This document shows positions 11,786-24,800 of a stretch of 64,000 bases of DNA, piece by piece; the first letter of the stretch is position 1; the number at the start of each line of letters is the position of its first letter. The position numbers were made by a program, and so were the translations under genes. The stretch is from Owenia fusiformis. Its lineage: Eukaryota > Annelida > Polychaeta > Sabellida > Oweniidae. Location of the stretch: assembly GCA_903813345.2 (NCBI GenBank), contig CAIIXF020000010.1, forward strand, positions 35,827,425 to 35,891,424, in the 5' to 3' direction. Below the pieces are notes generated by a model. The model had not been told where the DNA came from, did no database searches, and saw nothing but the letters and a program-made list of their open reading frames with translations.

Positions 11786-12214
11786 TATGCATGTATTATT
11801 ATATAAATGTACAATGTCTTCATATGTATGTATTATTATATAAATGTACAATGTCTTCATATGTATGTATCATTATATAAATGTACAATGTCTTCATATG
11901 TATGTATTATTATATAAATGTACAATGTCTTCATATGTATGCATTACTATATAAATGTACAATGTCTTCATATGTATGTTTTATTATATAAATGTACAAT
12001 GTCTTCATATGTATGTATTATTATATAAATGTACAATGTCTTCATATGTATGTATTATTATATAAATGTACAATGTCTTCATATGTATGTATTATTATAT
12101 AAATGTACAATGTCTTCATATGTATGTATTATTATATAAATGTACAATGTCTTCATATGTATGTATTATTATATAAATGTACAATGTCTTCATATGTATG
12201 TATCATTATATAAA
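11786..12214. repeat. 36-bp minisatellite, about 12 copies
   Basis: The unit contains TATTATTATATAAATGTACA followed by ATGTCTTCATATGTATG, period 36. It is preceded (11705-11775) by a palindromic stretch of TACAGTACCATA motifs and followed by GGTGGTGACA, the tail seen at 150 and 35492. Non-coding. Confidence 0.9.
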
Positions 12215-12894
12215 TGGTGGTGACACAAAAACATGATATGTTTACAATTTTTCAAAATTAACAATACAATTTAATAACAAGCCTTATTATAAAAAATATC
12301 TCAGTAAAATTTAAGTAAGATTTTTTTTTCAGTATATGATGATTATTGTTATTCTGCCATCTTTGAATAAAATCATAAAATATGACTGTGTAGATTGATC
12401 TATAAATTTATATAAATAGAATCGTGATTTTCTCAATATTTATATTAACATTGAGTATTGACAATGAATTGTAAAAGTACTTTTGCATAATTCTTAAACA
12501 GATTACTGAATAAGTGATAAAAAAAGAAGAAAAAAAAGAATAAAGTGGAAAGTTCAAAATTTTTTAAATATGTTGAACATTTTCATAGCCTCTGAAATCT
12601 CACTTATTTAGATAAACTGGGTGATGTACCATTAGAGAAACTGGGCAAATGTATTATATAAGAAACTGAATGATGAACTATAACATGCCATTCTAATGAT
12701 TTATTGGAATAGTCTCTCAAAAATTAGTCAAATTTCAAATTGTACCCAGCTGAGAAAAATCAAGGGATGTCTATCAGTGTTATCCCTATATAGACACTGT
12801 CTCAAAATTTTACAGATTATTTTGGTGAGATCAAAATTATTCTCAAATGGAATAATTCTTAATCTATGGAATTTTGAGACAATGCCTATATATG
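12215..12894. other. 3' flank of the SLC22 gene
   Basis: AT-rich with no gene. TTTATT at 12700-12705 gives AATAAA on the minus strand about 190 bases past the SLC22 stop and is a candidate poly(A) signal. Confidence 0.4.
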
Positions 12895-15800
12895 TCATGC
12901 ATTCTTCCTTTGTTTATGAGAAGTCTTCTTGTACAGGTCGTCAAATGTTTCTGGCAATGGTTGATTGAGCGTCTCGGGAAGCATAAAGTTCAGTATTCCA
13001 ACAGTAAAAGACAGGGCACCAAATATTGCAAACTGTGAATTCGGATAAATTGTCCCCTGAAAAATATCAATTCAATTCACTTTATTTCAAACTTTTTAGG
13101 CAATAAGACTCCACAATGTCATGAAAAAAGACAACCCGTGGGTTGTATAAGATCTATGTTTAACATTTATAATATACGAGGGGTGATCAATAAGTAATGG
13201 ACGCTTTTTTACACAGATGCTTTTTATAGACCAATCCCTTCGATTTTCTTACCAGTGATACATCATTCAATTATCTATCAACTCTGAAGATTTGAAGACA
13301 AAATATATAATACAGGTTGATATATCCTTATTTCTGTGAAGGAAGTACAGGTACCCCAGGACCGACATTTACGTCACATATTCTGAAGCTATTTTAGCTT
13401 GTTTAACATGCAATGCAGTTGAATGCAGGCTGTACAAAACAAACCATTATGCTCATGAATTACCCCATTTTGTTTTGCCATAGTTGATTTTGAATATTTT
13501 ATCATCATTATGTGGTATTCATGCCACATTCATTCCACAGGGCCCTCTAAATAGGTTCCATAAAGTGCTACATGTACACAATTCCTCATCCTCTTAACTC
13601 AAGATTGTGAGACAAGGCTGAATCCATTCTCTTACACGGTAGCAAGATGCAGTTGCATGGGTTGTTTTATCATGTTTATTTCATCAATGTCAATAAACCT
13701 GCATCCTTTCTCTATAGAAATAAGTAGTATAGAAATTAACAAGTCACATGTGAGCAGATCTGGATAATATGGTGCATTGGCCAAGGGTTCGATCTTGAGT
13801 TCCAGGGATATTGTTTTCTGAACATTTTGAGATCTGTGGGCAGGTGCATTGTCCATATGGAGTAGGGTGTTCCCTTCTCTCACCACCCCTTTCTTCCACA
13901 ATGCTTTCTCAAATTGACCTGCAAACCCCTTCCATACAACACTCTGACATCACAATACTTTCTGTTTATGTGTTACCAGTCAGCAAAAAATTTCAAACAA
14001 CACAACACTTGTTGCACATAAAAAGTTCCAATCTAACTGAAATTCACCAAACTGGCTAAAAACTGAATATGTGACGTAAATGTCGGTCCCGGGGTACCTG
14101 TACCTCCTTCACGGAAATAAGGATATATCAATAAGTATTATATATTTTGTCTTCAAATCTTCAGAATTGATAGATAATTGAATGATGTATCACTGGTAGG
14201 AAAATCAAAGGGATTGGTGTATAAAAAGTATCTGTGTAAAAAAGCGTCCATTACTTATTGATCACCCCTCGTACAATAATGATTCCATGATTCCATTCTA
14301 AACATAATTCCACTCGTGATGTGACTTTAAATTGTATAAGCGATAAATGACACTTTATTTGAACAAATTCAAAAGAACAAATGCGTTGGGGAGAAGATCT
14401 AGGACTGGTTGTGAAAACAAACAAACAAACAAAAAGATAAACAAATAAATATGAGGTCATTCTTACCAATGATATAATCAATGGTACAGCAATGCCACCT
14501 ATCCTTGAAAATACTGAATAAAGACCGAGGCCCGCATTTCTGAAAAATCATAATTATAAAAAATAGAGTGCACACCCCAATGAAAAGAAATTACAATGAC
14601 ATGCATTTTGTGCAGTTTAAAGTGAAGTTGCAAGAAAAGTGTGGAATGTAAAAGTTTACATACTACAGAGACAGTACAGATTGCAAGGGCTTCATCCTCG
14701 TAGTAAAGAAAATATGAGGAGATTAGGTGATACAAACGAGATACATTTTGCGAAAATTGTACATTGTATGACACTTACTGGTACAAAGAAACCATAGACA
14801 GCAAAAAACTAGATGCCAAATAATTGAAAACTTAACACTCTAACAAAACAACAAAATTGCTTGAATGTAAAAATATGTTTTTTTAATATCTCAGCCATAA
14901 AATATGAACATGATGTACATTAAGTACAATATGTATATGTATGTTTGCATGAATAAAGTAATTAAATATGAACTATAGGATAAAAATTATATCTTACCTT
15001 ACAACTGTTGGACATAACTCAGATGAATAGAGAAACAGAACAGAATATGCTGAAGATATGGTTATCTTTCCTCCAAGGGCAAGTAATGTTATCCTATAAG
15101 TGAACTCTGAAATTACAACAATGGAGCAAAGGGTTGGGCTAATTATACTTTTCAAACATAATGAATAACATTTAAAATAAAGCATTTGTTATATAATACA
15201 TATGCTTCACAGAACTGAAGAGGCAATGTTTTTTTGCTCTGATCATATGAAACAAGGGCAAAAAAGTTTGCTTTTCAGTCAGGGGGGTGCCATTGTGGCA
15301 TATACAAGCCAAGAAATAAGATTTATTTTGAATTTTACAAAATTCCTTCAAAATTGAGATAGAAGCGCTTCAAATATAAAGCATTTTAAAGCTCTTTTCT
15401 TCATCTGTCACGGTGTTATTTTTATTAGTTAAAAGGGGGATCGCACCCATCGCACCCCACCCCCTGGCTACGCCTATGTGAAAGAAGATATAATTTTAAA
15501 TATTCATAATACCTGTGTTCATTTCACTGTTTAATGGAATATTTCAAATGGGAACAATCAAATAATTGTATTGTAAATTAGACTTTCTATGTACCTGGGG
15601 GAGTGAATAGAATAGCCATACATGACACGCCACCTATCAGCGACACACAGCACAAACTAAGCTTGCGTCCAAAGCTGGAAAACACAATATAGTATGAACA
15701 AAGTATTGTCTTACAAACACTTGCTGTTAGTTCTTTCAAGTATTGGTACTAGGAATGCATGCAGTAGGAAAACTCTTAATGATGTTAATTAATTTGCTCA

Positions 15801-18800
15801 TGGTAAAAACGGGTATTGCCTTTTATCATGGACTTTCAATTGGATGATGATTTTGTAAAAATCTGTTGGGAATATACACTTTTTAAAGTGTCAACCACTC
15901 ATGCATTGTATATTTGTGTGAATTAAAAAAAGGAAATAAACATAAACATAATAAAGCCCATGCTTTAATCTTCCAATAATAACAGCAAAACAAGAAATTT
16001 TCAAGCTGCAATATTTGAACTTGATGCTAACAGCTAACACAACACAAGATAACAAAGTTATTAAAATCCAATATATTTTCTAAAGTCAGCTGGGAGGCCC
16101 GCCATAGTCCATTACCTTGTTAACTCTTTCAATTCAGATATGATCTTAACCCTTACCTGTCCAAAGTATAAATTGTGACCAAGTATGCTGGAATTTCAAC
16201 CAGTTCAGATAATGCTATATTTGTGTTAACTCTTTCAAGTCAGATATGATCTTAACCCTTACCTGTCCAAAGTATAAATTGTGACTACTATGCTGGAATT
16301 TCAACCAGTCCAGATAATGCTATATTTGTGTTAACTCTTTCAAGTCAGATATGATCTTAACCCTTACCTGTCCAAAGTATAAATTGTGACCAAGTATGCT
16401 GGAATTTCAACTAGTTCAGATAATGCTATATTTGTGTTAACTCTTTCAAGTCAGATATGATCTTAACCCTTACTTGTTCAGAGTATAAATTGTGACCAAG
16501 TATGCTGGAATTTCAACTAGTTCAGATAATGCTATATTTGTGTTAACTCTTTCAAGTCAGATATGATCTTAACCCTTACCTGTCCAAAGTATAAATTGTG
16601 ACTAGGTATGCTGGAATTTCAACCAGTTCAGATAATGCTATATTTGTGTTAACTCTTTCAAGTCAGATATGATCTTAACCCTTACCTGTCCAAAGTATAA
16701 ATTGTGACTAGGTATGCTGGAATTTCAACCAGTTCAGATAATGCTATATTTGTGTTAACTCTTTCAAGTCAGATATGATCTTAACCCTTACCTGTCCAAA
16801 GTATAAATTGTGACCAGGTATGCTGGAATTTCAACCAGTTCAGATAATGCTATATTTGTGTTAACTCTTTCAAGTCAGATATAATCTTAACCCTTACCTG
16901 TCCAAAGTATAAATTGTGACTACTATGCTGGAATTTCAACCAGTTCAGATAATGCTATATTTGTGTTAACTCTTTCAAGTCAGATATGATCTTAACCCTT
17001 ACCTGTCCAGAGTATAAATTGTGACCAGGTATGCTGGAATTTCAACCAGTTCAGATAATGCTATATTTGTGTTAACTCTTTCAAGTCAGATATGATCTTA
17101 ACCCTTACCTGTCCAAAGTATAAATTGTGACTACTTTGCTGGAATTTCAACCAGTTCAGATAATGCTATATTTATGTTAACTCTTTCAAGTCAGATATGA
17201 TCTTAACCCTTACCTGTCCAGAGTATAAATTGTGACCAGGTATGCTGGAATTTCAACCAGTCCAGATAATGCTATATTTATGTACATGTTTCCACCTAAA
17301 CTTCCGGCATTCAGAGTTAGGCCAAAATACACAGCACTAACAGCGAACCTACAAAAGATATCAATTGAAAATTGAATTCTTGGTTAACAGGATTTCAAAA
17401 CATATTTATCATTCTACTATATATTTTAACACAATATACGCTAACCTTAAACATAAAAAACTGTATCTCTGATTGCATGACAATGACACATTGGTTATAT
17501 TTTCAATCAACAGATTAAATATCTGATAAATTAATTTCAAAGTTGGAGTTTGAACAACATGAAAAAAACGTATCAATCAATAATTTAGAATAGTTAGGGA
17601 TGGCAAAAATTTATCAACAGTTTTAATAATGAGAATATATTCTCTTCATTACATCCCTTCATAATAACATCATCTTTACTATACCAACCCCCTCTATCAA
17701 AGGCAGGGATCAAACAGTACTCTCTGGTAAAATCCACATGATTGGGTAAAAAAATGTGAGATTTTGGCAAATAATTTCAAAATGAAGGGTCTATCTTTTA
17801 AGTCCATCGACCTAGCTTATTATTGATAGTATATTCAGTTTGTGGAATGTGCTTTGTGTTTTTTTAGGATACTTACATATTATATCTAGGTTGTTCGTCA
17901 GCCATGGGTGAATAGGGTAGGTAAATATTTGATTCCACTTAATAGACCATAAACAGATAGGTTAATTGTTGTGAATCGCGATTTAGATGCAGTTTTATGA
18001 CCCCATATGTGATTTTTACCCATGATTGCATACCATGAATTTAACTGTATTAGGGTCATACCATAACTGTATTAGGGTCATTCCATGAATATAACTGTAT
18101 TGGGATCATACCATGAATATAACTGTATTAGGGTCATACCATGAATATAACTGTATTAGGGTCATACCATGAATATAACTGTATTAGAGTCATACAATGA
18201 ATACAACTGTATTAGGGTCATACCATGAATATAACTGTATTGGGATCATACCATGAATATAACTGTATTTGGGTCAAACCATGAATATAACTGTATTAGG
18301 GTCATACCATGAATATAACTGTATTAGGGTCATACAATGAATATAACTGTATTAGGGTCATACCATGAATATAACTGTATTGGGATCATACCATGAATAT
18401 AACTGTATTTGGGTCATACAATGAATATAACTGTATTAGGGTTATACCATGAATATAACTGTATTAGGGTCATACCATGAATATAACTGTATTAGGGTCA
18501 TACAATGAATACAACTGTATTAGGGTCATACCATGAATATAACTGTATTGGGATCATACCATGAATATAACTGTATTTGGGTCATACAATGAATATAACT
18601 GTATTAGGGTCATACCATGAATATAACTGTATTAGGGTCATACCATGAATATAACTGTATTGGGATCACTGTGCAAAAAGCCAAATATAGTAGCGTATAA
18701 GTGGCAAACTATTTGTGAATATAGTTCAGTATGTCCTCACTATATTGTATTCGGTATGGGAAACAAACTATTCTTGCCTCAGAAGCGGAACATTTAGTAT

Positions 18801-21800
18801 TGGTGGTATATACTCTACGATACTAAATATCGTTTGAACTATTCTCCGATTATTCTTAAGAGCCAGGAATAGTAGGATATAAGTACATAGAAAAGATGAG
18901 TATAGTATGTATTACGTAATCCAAAAACAAACTATACGCCTCTTATACTCGAGGCTATACATACTTTGATGTGCCTTAATTTGCTTGGAGTTAATCCTAT
19001 TTTATTTTTCAATTAAGCGCTAATGTAAACAAATAAAATCATGCATTTCACTTAAGAAAGCTTAATCAAACTTAATGTCTGAGATCTCATCTAAAATTTT
19101 ATGATGTTGAAGTATATGATTTTAAATGAACTTTAGATATATTTTAAATATGTAAGGCAATACAAAAAGTGGAATGAAAAATTTGGATATATTTCAAATA
19201 TAAATCGGTAAATTATTTATTCTCCATTTTGAGTAAAATAAGTGCGTATTAATTTGAAGTTTGTTTTTAGTCTTACCAAAAATCAGCAGCAATTTTGGTG
19301 TAGTTAAAATTAAAATGAGGTAAAGCGTATCGTGATATCTTTGTTCTTTGTCAGTTTTAAATCGAGACAATCCTGACATCCTATATGACAAATTAGACCC
19401 CTAGTCAGGGACGGGGTTTGGAGGTTTAGAGTGAAGCCATGTGGAGGAAAATTAATTGTTGTATAATTATGTGGCATAAGTTGATGATGATGATGCATTT
19501 TTAAATTTTAAAAAGAAAACAATATTCAAATGTATGAAATACAATAAGGAATCAGTATAAAATCCCCGGGATTAAATATTATGAAGGATGAGGGATAGCG
19601 CTGAACGAAAACATTAGGTTACATGTACAATTTATCATAAATAATGTGCCAAATTGAACAATACTAATGTGCCGAATTGAGCTTTTTAATATATTGATGA
19701 AGTTAGAGCACATCACATACTATGTCCCAAATTGAAACATACTAATGAGCCAAGTTTAACCTTTCAATGTAAGGATGTATTTGGAAAATCATAAATAATG
19801 CGCCAAATTGAACGATACTAATGCGCCAAATTGAACCTATTAATATACTGATGTACTTGAAGCACATCACATATTATATCCCCAATTGAAACATACTAAT
19901 GAGCCAAGTTTAACCTTTTATTGTAAGGATGTACTTTGAACATCATAAATAATGCACCAAATTGAACTATACTAATGCACCAAATTGAACTTTCTAATAT
20001 ACTGATGAACTTGGAGCACATCACATACTATGTCCCATTGAAACATACTCGTGAGCCAAGTTTAACCTTTCAATGTAAGGATGTACTTTGAACATCATAA
20101 ATAACGTGCCAAATTGAACTATGATAATGCGCCAAATTGAACTTTTTAATATACTGATGAACTTGGAGCACATCACATACTATGTCCCATTGAAACATAC
20201 TCGTGAGCCAAGTTTAACCTTTCAATGTAAGGATGTACTTTGAACAGCATAAATAACGCGCCAAATTGAACTATGATAATGCGCCAAATTGAACTTTTTA
20301 ATATACTGATGAACTTTGAGCACATCACATACTATGTCCCATTGAAACATACTCATGAGCCAAGTTTAACCTTTCAATGTAAGGATGTACTTTGAACATC
20401 ATGAATAACGCGTCAAATTGAACTATGATAATGCGCCAAATTGAACTTACTGACGAACTTAGAGCATATAGCATACTATGTCCCAGAAGTCAAATTGAAA
20501 CATACTCATGAGCCAAGTTTAACCGTTCAATATAATGATGTATTTTGAACATCATAAATAATGCGCCAAATTGAACTAAACCAATGCGCCAAATTGAACT
20601 TCTTAATATACTGATGAACTTAGAGCATGTCACAGACTATTCCCAAATTGAAACATACTCATAAGCCAAGTTTAACCTTTCAATACAAGGATGAACTTTG
20701 AACATAATAAATAGCGTGCCAAATTGATCTATACTTACGCGCCAAATTGAACTTTTTAAAATACTGATGTACTTGGAGCACATGACATACTATGCCCCAA
20801 ATTGAAACATACTCATGAGCCAAGTTTAATCTTTCACTGTAAGGATGTACTTTGAACATCATAAATAATGCGCCAAATTGAACTACGTGTATACTTATGT
20901 GCTAAATTGAACTTTTTAATATATAGTCCGGTTGCCAAATACCTCTGACAGGCTAAAGGTCGTTTTAAGGTATAAAGTTTTTTTCTGTGCATTTTTCTAT
21001 TGCTACACATGTATTCTTTAAAATGAAATAATCTGCAAAATCATATATGTTGAGCTTTTTTTTTAATCGCACCATATAATTATGTAATTAATTTCAAAGG
21101 GGGCGTGGCACTTTGAAAGTTATAACATGTTAACATTCATTAAAAATTATTAGACCACTGAGAAATATGTGTTTTGGAGAGATAGAGAGAACAAAGGTTT
21201 AATTTAACATACATTGCGTGTTTTCAGCCTGACCCCCAGGGGCCGTGAATGGGGGGAGGGGTCTGGAAAACAGGAATTTTGAGATCTTTCTGAAGTATAG
21301 CTTTATTATACTCAAATGAAAGGTAATTAAGAGTAGATTGCAAATATTGTATCATTTTTCTGATTCGGGCCTCCTGAAATTCAAAATGGCCGCCTAGTGT
21401 GGGATTTCGCAATAATTTTGTGATCTTTAAAGTATGCGTATTTTATATTCAATTTGAAGGAATGTGAGAGCAGGTCACTGTTAAAGTATTGTTTTTCCTA
21501 ATTCATGCCTTAAGATTCAAAATGGCTGCATAGAGCAGGAATTCTGTATTACTTAAAGATCTTTTCAAAGTAGTGTTACATGATACTATATTAGATTTCA
21601 AATAGTATTGTCTTGATGATTTATACCTTTGAAACCCCTTAATGGTCACTCATATGCTTAAATCTGTGAAACTTCTTATATATCTCTAATGTATGTATGT
21701 CTTAATATCTGTGCGAGTTGCTGATATCTAGTTTGAGATTGATTACATAGTATTACAATAAAAAAAAACTTTGTTAAAAGATAATACCTATAGTACATAT

Positions 21801-24800
21801 TTTGATAGAAGCACATGCAATTATATTCAATGTACCTCAATTTATAAAGTCATCATGTGATACAAAATATGATGCTTTTTAAACTAATTTGTCAAAAAAT
21901 GTCATCCAAACGAAAAATGTGACTATACTAACATTCCATTTTCATAGAGGTGTGAAAAATAACAATTGTGATCTTTCCCCTCTAAGAGATTACTGAATCA
22001 CCAACTTAGTTATCAACAATTATTTACCTCTACAAATATCGCTTGGGACTATACTGCTGGAGTTCAAGGCTTCTGCTGTTGTATCTAGATTGATACAGAT
22101 AATTTCAAACAATTTTGGAGCAAACATGTCCTTTTGGAATGGATGGAAGTCAACCCATACATTGGTGATATTGGCAGTACAACTAAAAAGAATATTGAGC
22201 TATTAAATCCCCAAGTATGGAGGATACTTTACCAGATTGACTACAATGAAAGAGAAATCAGTTAAGCCTGCCACCTTAACAAAGTACTAGCCATTGGCTG
22301 ACATGAAACCATCCGACCCTAGCACAATGATGACCATGATGATTAAAGCTAAACATCTTACAAATGAATATGGCATGGAATGATATAGCATATTCTTCTT
22401 GTGCATCATAACCACAACCATCAGTTGCAGAATCTGTCCACCATGCAGCGAAAATCACCTGGGAGGGCAGTGGTGGATATAAAGCGATTAAAACAATCTA
22501 CAACAGCAATGAAGTTCGAACCCTACCCCCAACAATTAAGGCGTTTGCAGATTGCAGAAATTTCAAGGGGGCTCATTGGAAAACTTGAAATATGCAGATT
22601 GTCCCAATCCATCCGCCCTTGAATCAACACAATTTAGTTGAGAAAAAGTTGAGAATTATTACTTAGGAGCTTTACCAGAAGACATACAGTGTGTCTCATC
22701 AGAAGTCTTGAAGCCCATAAATGTGAATGGCTGGATGGCGCGCTTCAGGAGAAAATGACTGTTTAGCAGTACAGCGACAGTGTTGATTATGTAATAGTTA
22801 TCTAACTAGAAAACGACAACTCCACGGAGTAGCAAATCCCAACGAACACTACAATATATTCATGAATCTGTATATGGCATGATGTGATTATTTACCATCT
22901 ACTCTACCCTTGATCAAATTGACAGATATTAAAAGGCATACATTACAGATATATCAGAATTTCACCTGGGGTATATTCCTCAACACTACCCCTGGTAATA
23001 CGAATAATGTGTAATATCGACAAATACACCCCTTAGATATCTAAGCACGAGTGCCAAAGGGAAAGGACCAAAAGTTGTAATGGAACTTAGCAAGAAAAAG
23101 CAAACTCTAAGTGCATACCAGTCAAGAAAAACAAACCCCATATATCCCAAAACCATGATCTAACATGAAAAGAAACAATGTCTTTCCCCCGCCATTCAAG
23201 AACCAATATCACAATCCAAGACTAGAACACCAAGGGACATTTCATTCATACTGAAGTCATTACAATACATGTTGAAGAAAAAATTAGAAATTGATATCCA
23301 ATACTCATAACATCAAAAATAGTTGTAGATACAAGTACTCATATAAAATAGAGCATTCAGTCTCAAATGATGTGGGATAGATAAAATCCAGTCTACAAGT
23401 CCATAGGCGTTTCAAAGGGTCAACATCCATTCGCAAAAGCCATCGCCATAATCCATAAAACACAATAATCCACAATGGTCATCAGGAGAGAACTATGGCT
23501 GGTTTCGATCCCTATTTCTCAACCATTAATGCCAGTGCTGGGATCCACCTCAAAAGGTGCCAATTGAAAAAATTGTGAGTTCAGCGCCAATTTCTTAAAC
23601 AATTCCTACATCCTTCAGCATCTCAAGTTGTAAAACTTAAAACTTCGAAATTAATGACTTGTATTTTTCAGCAAAGACCAGAAAGTATTTCTTAAACTTT
23701 TTACAAGTATAACCTTGACCTAACAGTTTGATCACTAAAGTATTGTGTCTTGACTTAAAATCTAAATATTTAGAGCATGCAATGCCATATCTAATAAGCT
23801 AGGATACGTACACCCCATATGATAGAGCTAGGCACAAAAGCTTTCGAACACTTCACTCCCTTCAGTCGTTCGGGGTACATAAAACATTTGTACCTAGCCC
23901 TGCATGGTGTAATCGTCGATATAACACCTGCTCTTCAGTCTATATTTCTTAAATATATAGCCTTACTTTGAAGAAATCGCTGAGTAATAGCGAATTTCTA
24001 CTCTAGAAACAATACAATGATTGTTATCTACTTCAATTTGAGTATAAATGAATAAACACAAGGAGCACACACGTCTCAAACTCGTGGTTACAGCACCTAA
24101 TTGCCTAGTTTGAACGTGCTGGCGCTCAAGCCCTCTCGGCCATATAGACATACTTTGAATGGATCAGGAAATTATTGTGTAATCCTACATTAGGCAGCCA
24201 TTTTGAATTTTTCGAGGTCTGAATCAGAAAAATGATACAATATTTGCAATCCACTCTAAATTGCCTTTCATTTGAGTATAATAAAGCTACACTTCAGAAA
24301 GATCTCAAAATTAATGAAAATTTCTTTTTCCCCACCCCCTCCCTCCTATACTCAGCCCGGGGGGGGGGGCAGGGTGAAAAACATAGAATATATGTGGAAA
24401 AGATGGATGTTGTGAATATACTACCAAAATTTAAAAAAAATATATTCAGTACTTTGGTTTAAAAATAAAGAGTTAATATTTTCGCGAAATAGTCCCGTCA
24501 TTTTTAAAGTGGTGGCCATCTTGATAACAGACGAATGGGTGGAGGACTTCACTCTATGTCTGGGATAATAACCAATTAAAAGCAATTTGCCTTTGCCTAC
24601 AAATGCATTAGTTTGTGAAATATTGATCTTAAAACTTGGATTTTCTAAGATTAGCGATATAAATCTGCAAAAAAACAATTATTAGAAAAAATGATGACTC
24701 AGCACTTTTTAAGACATTATAATTTTATGCATTTGTCGAGTTTTGAAGAGGTCTGTGTTAAATAAGTGCTTAATATAACCTCACAATATATTTTTCAGTG

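Larger units (their letters stand above)
22800..24570 (+). repeat. Interrupted forward copy of the AATCCCAACGAAC element
   Basis: 22806-22920 matches the left end (ACTCCACGGAGTAGCAAATC) and 23970-24570 the remainder of the 7450-8250 element. The intervening 22925-23965 is inserted or unrelated sequence carrying two further repeats. A SINE also interrupts it near 24050. Confidence 0.7.

Noticed and set aside
16119-17213. Functional alternative exons of SLC22
   Set aside because: The copies have only the 3' part of the exon, lack a usable acceptor and have lengths that break frame.
24049-24146. Functional tRNA gene
   Set aside because: Box A and B are recognisable, but the acceptor stem does not pair convincingly and the sequence interrupts a repeat, so SINE is the better call.
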